Shown piece by piece: positions 6,534 to 11,598 of a DNA stretch of 11,598 bases. Position 1 is the first letter of the stretch, and each line of letters opens with the position of its first letter. The notes under the pieces are model-generated. The model searched no databases, had not been told where the DNA came from, and saw only the letters and a list, made by a program, of their open reading frames with translations. Origin of the DNA: Bacteroidaceae bacterium (lineage in GTDB: Bacteria > Bacteroidota > Bacteroidia > Bacteroidales > Bacteroidaceae). The stretch spans positions 1 to 11,598 of the forward strand of contig JAILIJ010000345.1 of the NCBI GenBank assembly GCA_024695315.1, written 5' to 3'. The position numbers and the translations under genes are program-made.

Positions 6534-6557
6534 GATACACATTTTATTTGAGACCAA
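6530..6557 (-). promoter_or_regulatory. metK: Second, upstream promoter candidate for metK
   Basis: TATCTTTG (6530-6537) is another exact TAnnTTTG match, with TTG at 6555-6557 after a 17-nt spacer, a little short for the consensus. It overlaps the -33 element of the downstream promoter, so the two could not be used at the same time. It is weaker than the downstream candidate because of the spacing. Confidence 0.4.
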
Positions 6558-6591
6558 GCACATAAATATACATTTTTTTATTGTAAAAAGC

Positions 6592-6626
6592 AAAAAAAGG
6601 TGCAAAGTATTACGCTTTGCACCTTT
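6592..6626 (-). terminator. Rho-independent terminator of the large secreted-protein gene
   Basis: A perfect 12-bp stem (AAAGGTGCAAAG at 6596-6607 with CTTTGCACCTTT at 6615-6626) encloses a 7-nt loop. On the minus strand it is followed by a run of seven T (6598-6592), partly within the stem. It lies about 105 nt after the stop of the secreted-protein gene and before the metK promoters, separating the two units. Confidence 0.85.
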
Positions 6627-6731
6627 CCACCTAAAATAATCCCAATAATTTAACTACCACCTTTTACTTTTACTAAAATAATTCACAATTTATGAACTTT
6701 AACTTAATTACCCATAACAATCACATAATAA

Positions 6732-9497
6732 TTATCTTATAATAACCTTAAAAATATCAGTTTTTCCATTATGTATAAACTTTATAAAATATAAGCCTCG
6801 ACTAAGATTTTTTGGTAACATATATGTACCATCAGCCTGCAAAGTAGCATTATCCGCTACAATACCAGACAAACCTATCATATTGACTTTTACGTCCGAA
6901 GCATCCACTCCGTCAAGGTACACTTTAAGAGGCTGCCCAGACTTTACCAGTCCATTTACTAATTTCACTCCATTTTGACCAGGAATGTATTCATCGGAAG
7001 AATTTGTATTTCTCACTTCTTCTATTCCAAGAATAGCATCCTCTGCTAAGATGCGGGCTGAAGCCTCATCATAATTTTCATCGACAATCGTACGTTCATT
7101 AAAATACCAACGACAATACGGATCTGCAACCTGTAACGCTCCTTCGCCAAAACGAATACGATAATCCCAATGATGCTTACGTTGAATTTCATCATCAACA
7201 AAAACATAATCTGTATTACAAATAACAGCAAACACAACCTCATTTGAAGGTCTTTCCGTCAAATTAAGTACCATTTTACCGCAATGTACAGGTTGACTAT
7301 AATAATTCTTCCCATCTTTTGTTACATAACATAACTGAGCACGCATCTCAGTATCTTCCGGGCGAAATTCAACAACCACTTTATTTGCCTTTGAATCGAC
7401 ATGAATAGGAATAATATTTGCTCCCGACCATCCTGGATTAGTAAGAGTATCAGGCGCCATCCAATAATCCTCAGAATTTCTCTTTAACGTCTGATAAGGA
7501 GTGAGCTTGAAAGGTGCAACATCAATCCACGCTGGCATGGTAGAATTATTATACTCTGCTTTAATAGTTACACCCATATCAGAATCTGTCACAGAACGAT
7601 AACCTGACTTCCAGCCACCGATATCAAATGTCGCCTGTCTTGCACGATATTGCATGATCAAATCGCGCATAACTTCATCACCAAGATAATTACCAATACC
7701 TTTCAACACATAGTCACTACAGTTACGCCAAATCCATGGGATACTGCCTTTACCACAAATCTCAGCCAAAACGATAGGGAAAGAATTTCCATATTGTGTA
7801 CCTCCAAGAAGGTTTCTCCATGTACAAATCTGGCGTCCATCAGAAGTATACATATTAACCCCCTGAGCCGTTGGACCTCCAAACGATCCATCTTGAAGCC
7901 AACCAGAATAACATTCTATCGGCATAAACGGAGCAATAAACGGACATGCATCCAAAAATCCTGGAGTTCCATAGACACCATCACGTTCTGTATTCATAGC
8001 TGATTGTAACCACGTATTTCCTGCCTCATGAAACCAACTAGACTTTTTGCAAGCATCAAGATCCGCAAATATGGCATGAATACCTTCATGAACCATAGCC
8101 TCACGCTGATAGTCCCCATCAGACCACTTCGAATCAGCATCACTTCTAAAACGAGAGAATGGATAATAACTTGCCCATACGCATGGCCAATTAGTTGAAA
8201 TACCCGTTTCAGGATCAGAATACCAAATAGCACTTTGGTAACCACCCTGAGTTATATTTGACTCGCTATCATTTCTCAGTCCTGAACCGAAAATATAAAC
8301 AAGGGATTTATATCCATTACGAGCACGTAAGTCTGGTGGCCATCCCATATTTTCACGTATATATTCGAAATCATCGTCATATTTCTTCATCATATTACGT
8401 GCACATTGGTTGATGGTAGCAGTATCTGTACCACACTCCGTATTTAGATTACTTCCCCAAACGCAAGTCCACCATTTACCGTCTATTCGATTAACTTTTT
8501 TGCCATTTTTATCCGTTGAAGCTACGTCTCCAAGCACCTTTGTAGGCTGAGTATATACTCCATAATTATACTTTGCATCACTCGACCAGTCGTGAGAAAA
8601 TTTAGGCACCCTACCTTCCCATGAGAAGTCAGTTCCCTCTTCCTCGGTTTGCACATCCACAAAATATAGACATTTCGTAACCTTTATATTCCCATCTTTA
8701 TCTATAAGTCGAGCTGACATAGTATAATACCCAGCATCAGCAGTCGTAGCTGATTCAATAACGAAATCAAGAGCTTTAGATGAGCGTACAGTTTTACCTA
8801 ATCTGTTCTTCCAAGAATAACGTGCATTGATATATTTAGCGCTATCTATCTCTGCCCCCATGGTAATTTTATCACCTACCCTAACCTGAATATAGTTTTG
8901 GTTCAATATATCATAATTATTCTGTTGAACATGAGGGGTTACAGGCCATGTATCCACTATATCTTGGCGGTGATTTATTATCTCCCTATATTCTGGTTGA
9001 TTACTATTATAACTATCTTCATTTCCAATAGTAACGTTAAAAGAATATAATACAGTATCCGCCTCGTGGATAAACATCTCACTTACCGTGAAAACGTCTC
9101 CAACAACTACATTTGCCTTATTATGATCAATATAGAAATATCCATCTTCATACTTTACAGCCACACACCTGTTGGCACTTGAAGATGAACAGGCATAGCC
9201 ACTCTTTGTAAACCAAAATCCATAATTACCATAGGAAGCTGTACTATATGTAGCATTACCTTTTCCTTGTTTTGCCAAAAATTTCACATCTCCAGAAGAT
9301 AAGTCTTCATGGAAAGTTTCGACAGACTTATAACCAAACGCCTCTAATATAGCATTTGTACTCACACGGATATTGACCGCAGCCTCAGCATTAGAATCTA
9401 TATTGCGAACAACATCAGTATTGTACGTAACCTTTGAACCGGCCAAAGAGTCTAATGCAACCGTCATAAAACATAGTGTTAGTAAGGATATCTTCAT
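6732..9497 (-). CDS. Secreted DUF4859 / Ig-like / HExxH peptidase-like protein with probable type IX sorting domain
   Basis: A 921-residue exported protein I do not recognise by name. A signal peptide without a lipobox (residues 1-20) is followed by a DUF4859-like domain (about 25-158; typical features are the GYGFWF-like NYGFWF and the VGDVFTVSEMFIHE region). Next come an Ig-like domain (about 203-283; VRVGDKITM to DAGYYTMSA), a large catalytic-looking region (about 300-640) and beta-rich C-terminal modules. The catalytic region has HEGIH (470-474) and, 17 residues after the second His, Glu491 in WFHEAGNTWL, the spacing of a gluzincin zinc site (two His plus a distant Glu, general base Glu471). 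Residues 841-921 end NLSRGLYFIKFIHNGK, like type IX secretion type A sorting domains, predicting cell-surface delivery. Peptidase activity and substrate (protein or glycoprotein) are inferred. The gene has its own terminator downstream and a terminator upstream, so it is probably monocistronic. Confidence 0.85.
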   Translation of the reverse strand: MKISLLTLCFMTVALDSLAGSKVTYNTDVVRNIDSNAEAAVNIRVSTNAILEAFGYKSVETFHEDLSSGDVKFLAKQGKGNATYSTASYGNYGFWFTKSGYACSSSSANRCVAVKYEDGYFYIDHNKANVVVGDVFTVSEMFIHEADTVLYSFNVTIGNEDSYNSNQPEYREIINHRQDIVDTWPVTPHVQQNNYDILNQNYIQVRVGDKITMGAEIDSAKYINARYSWKNRLGKTVRSSKALDFVIESATTADAGYYTMSARLIDKDGNIKVTKCLYFVDVQTEEEGTDFSWEGRVPKFSHDWSSDAKYNYGVYTQPTKVLGDVASTDKNGKKVNRIDGKWWTCVWGSNLNTECGTDTATINQCARNMMKKYDDDFEYIRENMGWPPDLRARNGYKSLVYIFGSGLRNDSESNITQGGYQSAIWYSDPETGISTNWPCVWASYYPFSRFRSDADSKWSDGDYQREAMVHEGIHAIFADLDACKKSSWFHEAGNTWLQSAMNTERDGVYGTPGFLDACPFIAPFMPIECYSGWLQDGSFGGPTAQGVNMYTSDGRQICTWRNLLGGTQYGNSFPIVLAEICGKGSIPWIWRNCSDYVLKGIGNYLGDEVMRDLIMQYRARQATFDIGGWKSGYRSVTDSDMGVTIKAEYNNSTMPAWIDVAPFKLTPYQTLKRNSEDYWMAPDTLTNPGWSGANIIPIHVDSKANKVVVEFRPEDTEMRAQLCYVTKDGKNYYSQPVHCGKMVLNLTERPSNEVVFAVICNTDYVFVDDEIQRKHHWDYRIRFGEGALQVADPYCRWYFNERTIVDENYDEASARILAEDAILGIEEVRNTNSSDEYIPGQNGVKLVNGLVKSGQPLKVYLDGVDASDVKVNMIGLSGIVADNATLQADGTYMLPKNLSRGLYFIKFIHNGKTDIFKVIIR

Positions 9498-9559
9498 AAA
9501 AAGCTAGTTAATTGGTTTTAGTGTATTTTCATCGATGGCAAAGTAAAATATTTGAAATT

Positions 9560-9589
9560 AAAAAAGAGCGGACTAAGCCGCTCTTTTTT
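9560..9589 (-). terminator. Rho-independent terminator of the dipeptidyl-peptidase gene
   Basis: GAGCGG (9566-9571) pairs with CCGCTC (9578-9583) around a 6-nt loop, extended by A-tract/T-tract pairs to a 12-bp stem. It starts about 40 nt after the dipeptidyl-peptidase stop. The flanking A and T runs would let it work in both directions, but no gene ends here from the other side. The remainder of 9498-9628 shows only a weak promoter-like TACTTTG (9539-9545) for the next gene. Confidence 0.88.
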
Positions 9590-9628
9590 CTTCTTTTTTA
9601 CTATTTTATTATCATTTGGACGATTTTA

Positions 9629-11598
9629 TCACTCGATAACGAGTTCATCAACAAGATTCTTGCCTTTAAAATAATCGTCAATAACACTAAGTACCCATCT
9701 TATATCTACCCCAATACATCTCTGAAGGTTCTTATCAAATTTGATATCTCCAGACATAGCTTCCCAGTTACCATCAAAAGCAAGACCAACAAGTCGTCCC
9801 TTTCCATCGAACATTCCAGAACCAGAATTACCACCAGTAATGTCATTTGTAGTCAAATAACATAATGGCAACAAACCTGTTTCCTTATTGATATATTGTG
9901 GTGAGAATTTTCCCTTCTTCATCCATTTATAAACTGGATCAATAAGTGCATAATCGATATTTTCAGGCTCGTTGTCGTGCTTATTAATAAGAGATTGAGG
10001 TGTAGTAATCATATTACGAGCTTCTTCCTTAAGTCCAGTAGTGCCAGCTGCAAAGTTGATAGGTTCAAAGAGACCATAACTTAAACGAAGAGTGAAGTTA
10101 GCATCTGGATAATAATCGTGATCATGATTCATGTCACGTATAGCATCACCCAAAAGACGCTCGTATTCATATTCCTTATTATTACCATATAAGTCACCCA
10201 TCAAAGTCAACAAATCCATAGCTACATCTACCATAGGATCTGATGCTACCTCTGTGAAATCAGATACAGCAACAATAGCCTCGGCATCGCAAAAAACAGA
10301 CTGAGAATACAATTTATCCACGAATACATCGATATTTCCGTCAGATATAGAGTCAATTCTATGCATAAGATCCTTTGGAATGTATTTCTCATTTGGAACA
10401 TGCTGAATATAGTTCTTAAGCATAGCACAGAAAACTGCCTTATCTGTGGCGACATCGATATCTTTATAAATTTCTTTTGCTCTCTCATCGAATGCACGTA
10501 AACTGCTTGATGAAAAAGAGCCAAACATATTCTTATAAAGAACAAAATTCAAAATATCTGAACCTGACACGAAAGACTCGTAGAAAAGTGTCTTTGCATA
10601 ATCTCCGTCAAAATCTGCAGCATAAAAAGTCTCCAAAGAATCAAGAATACCGATGTATTTAGCATGAGCGATAGTATCAGATTTGACCCATTCTTTAACC
10701 TGAACCTCTAAAGCACGCTTTTCATCGAGAACTTTCAGATTGTCCAAGGCTGTATTCTGACCAAGCGAGAACTTCCAATAGTTAGAACTCTGAGACTGCT
10801 TGGCAGCATATTTAATGCGCAATTCATCGCTTGATTGCATAGCATTTTTAAGTATGTCCAACTTAACACCACGAACCTGATAGCGCACATCGTTAACACA
10901 ACGCATAGTATTCCATATTCCATAGCTACTAAGGTATCTATCTGTTGAACCAGGGTATCCAAGCGTCATAACATAGTCTCCTTCATTAAATCCCTGAGTA
11001 GACACATGAGCATAAGAAATAGGCTTATATGGCACATTATCCTTTGAATAAGCAGCAGGACGATTATCCTTACCAGCATAAATTCTAAATACTGAGAAAT
11101 CACATGTCTGTCGAGGCCACATCCAGTTATCGGTGTCGCCACCAAATTTGCCCAAACACTGAGGTGGAGCACATACCAATCGAACATCATCATAACGCTG
11201 ATAGATACTCAAAAAAAACTTAGAACCTTTATAGAAAGGATTTACCTCTCCATACACTCCATCATTTTCAAAACTTACCATATCTACAAGTTCTGAGGCA
11301 CGAAGATCCACAATACTATCACGCTTCTCCTTTGACAATCCATCAGGTATTTGACCAAGTATTCTATCGCTGACATCAATTGTTTTAAGATGGAAAACAA
11401 CAAACAAATCTTCATTTGGAAGCTCATCTTCCAGACGTTTTGCTATAAATCCATCTTTTAAATAATCATGTTTTACAGATGAATGACTTTGAATGGCACC
11501 ATATCCACAATGATGATTTGTGAACATCAATCCATCGGGTGAAACTACAACACCTGAACAGAAACCACCCAACTGAACAATAGCATTATTTAAGGATG
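9629..11598 (-). CDS. dpp7: S46-family dipeptidyl-peptidase, DPP7 type, 5' partial
   Basis: Serine exopeptidase that releases dipeptides from peptide N termini, normally periplasmic in Bacteroidetes, feeding peptide fermentation. The frame stays open through the window edge (the residues SLNNAIVQLGGFCSG match the family), so about 70 N-terminal residues including the signal peptide are missing; a start at 11572 would be an internal TTG and is wrong. Counting that Leu as 1, the catalytic triad is His21 (TNHHCGYG), Asp158 (GGDTDNWMWPRQTCDFS) and Ser583 (TGGNSGSGMF), with spacing matching P. gingivalis DPP7. Residue 601, equivalent to Arg673 that gives DPP11 its Asp/Glu specificity, is Gly (AFDGNWEAMSGD), indicating DPP7-like preference for hydrophobic P1 residues. 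A strong terminator follows the stop. Confidence 0.95.
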   Translation of the reverse strand, partial: SLNNAIVQLGGFCSGVVVSPDGLMFTNHHCGYGAIQSHSSVKHDYLKDGFIAKRLEDELPNEDLFVVFHLKTIDVSDRILGQIPDGLSKEKRDSIVDLRASELVDMVSFENDGVYGEVNPFYKGSKFFLSIYQRYDDVRLVCAPPQCLGKFGGDTDNWMWPRQTCDFSVFRIYAGKDNRPAAYSKDNVPYKPISYAHVSTQGFNEGDYVMTLGYPGSTDRYLSSYGIWNTMRCVNDVRYQVRGVKLDILKNAMQSSDELRIKYAAKQSQSSNYWKFSLGQNTALDNLKVLDEKRALEVQVKEWVKSDTIAHAKYIGILDSLETFYAADFDGDYAKTLFYESFVSGSDILNFVLYKNMFGSFSSSSLRAFDERAKEIYKDIDVATDKAVFCAMLKNYIQHVPNEKYIPKDLMHRIDSISDGNIDVFVDKLYSQSVFCDAEAIVAVSDFTEVASDPMVDVAMDLLTLMGDLYGNNKEYEYERLLGDAIRDMNHDHDYYPDANFTLRLSYGLFEPINFAAGTTGLKEEARNMITTPQSLINKHDNEPENIDYALIDPVYKWMKKGKFSPQYINKETGLLPLCYLTTNDITGGNSGSGMFDGKGRLVGLAFDGNWEAMSGDIKFDKNLQRCIGVDIRWVLSVIDDYFKGKNLVDELVIE

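Larger units (their letters stand above)
6317..6731. other. Intergenic region between metK and the large secreted-protein gene
   Basis: This 415-bp stretch holds no credible gene. Reading leftwards (the direction of transcription), it contains about 105 bp of AT-rich 3' flank, a strong terminator for the secreted-protein gene (6592-6626), a tandem promoter region (6503-6557), a leader with two alternative hairpins (6430-6468) and a 16-nt inverted repeat (6363-6378). A 66-codon minus-strand reading frame (6405-6605) crosses the terminator and promoter, has low-complexity sequence, and is discounted. Confidence 0.75.

Noticed and set aside
6405..6605. A 66-codon minus-strand reading frame upstream of metK.
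   Set aside because: It runs across the terminator and both promoter candidates, with composition typical of AT-rich non-coding DNA and no recognisable domain.
9539..9545. TACTTTG as a promoter -7 element for the secreted-protein gene.
   Set aside because: One base short of TAnnTTTG and its -33 region would fall in the terminator hairpin; no good TTTG partner is present.
1..11598. CRISPR arrays, tRNA or rRNA genes, insertion sequences and phage genes.
   Set aside because: No regularly spaced repeats, tRNA-like cloverleaf, transposase or phage-type genes were seen on either strand.

Overview
The window looks like a chromosomal segment from a Bacteroidales bacterium, most likely Prevotella or a close relative. 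The reasons are AT-rich DNA, starts that almost all lack a Shine-Dalgarno site, a promoter matching the Bacteroidetes TTTG / TAnnTTTG consensus, a gene set (DUF4271, DUF4859, an S46 dipeptidyl-peptidase, a probable type IX secretion C-terminal domain) typical of this phylum, and the conserved order metK-DUF4271-hemD-rnpA-yidD-tatD. Species cannot be fixed from sequence alone.

Layout. Positions 1-2265 (+) hold the 3' part of a serine O-acetyltransferase (cysE) and, 9 nt later, a THUMP/class I rRNA methyltransferase (COG0116, RlmL-like) with a charged tail of about 165 residues. Positions 2162-6316 (-) hold a six-gene block, transcribed metK > DUF4271 membrane protein > hemD-like > rnpA > yidD > short TatD-family hydrolase. 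The genes are tightly packed, with several overlaps. The last gene runs 104 bp into the methyltransferase from the opposite strand. Positions 6317-6731 carry no credible gene. They hold the metK promoter region, a leader of about 180 nt with two mutually exclusive hairpins, and the terminator of the next gene. Positions 6732-9497 (-) encode a large secreted protein: DUF4859-like domain, Ig-like domain, a zinc-peptidase-like HExxH region and a probable type IX sorting domain. Positions 9498-9628 hold a strong hairpin terminator. Positions 9629-11598 (-) hold an S46 dipeptidyl-peptidase of DPP7 type, cut off at its N terminus by the window edge.

How the genes fit together. The metK block is a housekeeping cluster covering S-adenosylmethionine synthesis, a tetrapyrrole-type enzyme, tRNA 5' processing, membrane protein insertion and a metal-dependent hydrolase. 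The two large genes at the right are exported peptidases or peptidase-like proteins, consistent with a protein-fermenting, host-associated or gut lifestyle. They are separated by a terminator, so they are neighbours rather than a proven operon.

Most of the window is conserved Bacteroidales gene content. The points most worth a second look are the metK leader (possible attenuator), the antisense overlap in which a TatD metal ligand is encoded opposite the methyltransferase tail, the 33-nt hairpin made of exactly eleven TatD codons, and the multidomain secreted protein with an untested HExxH site.
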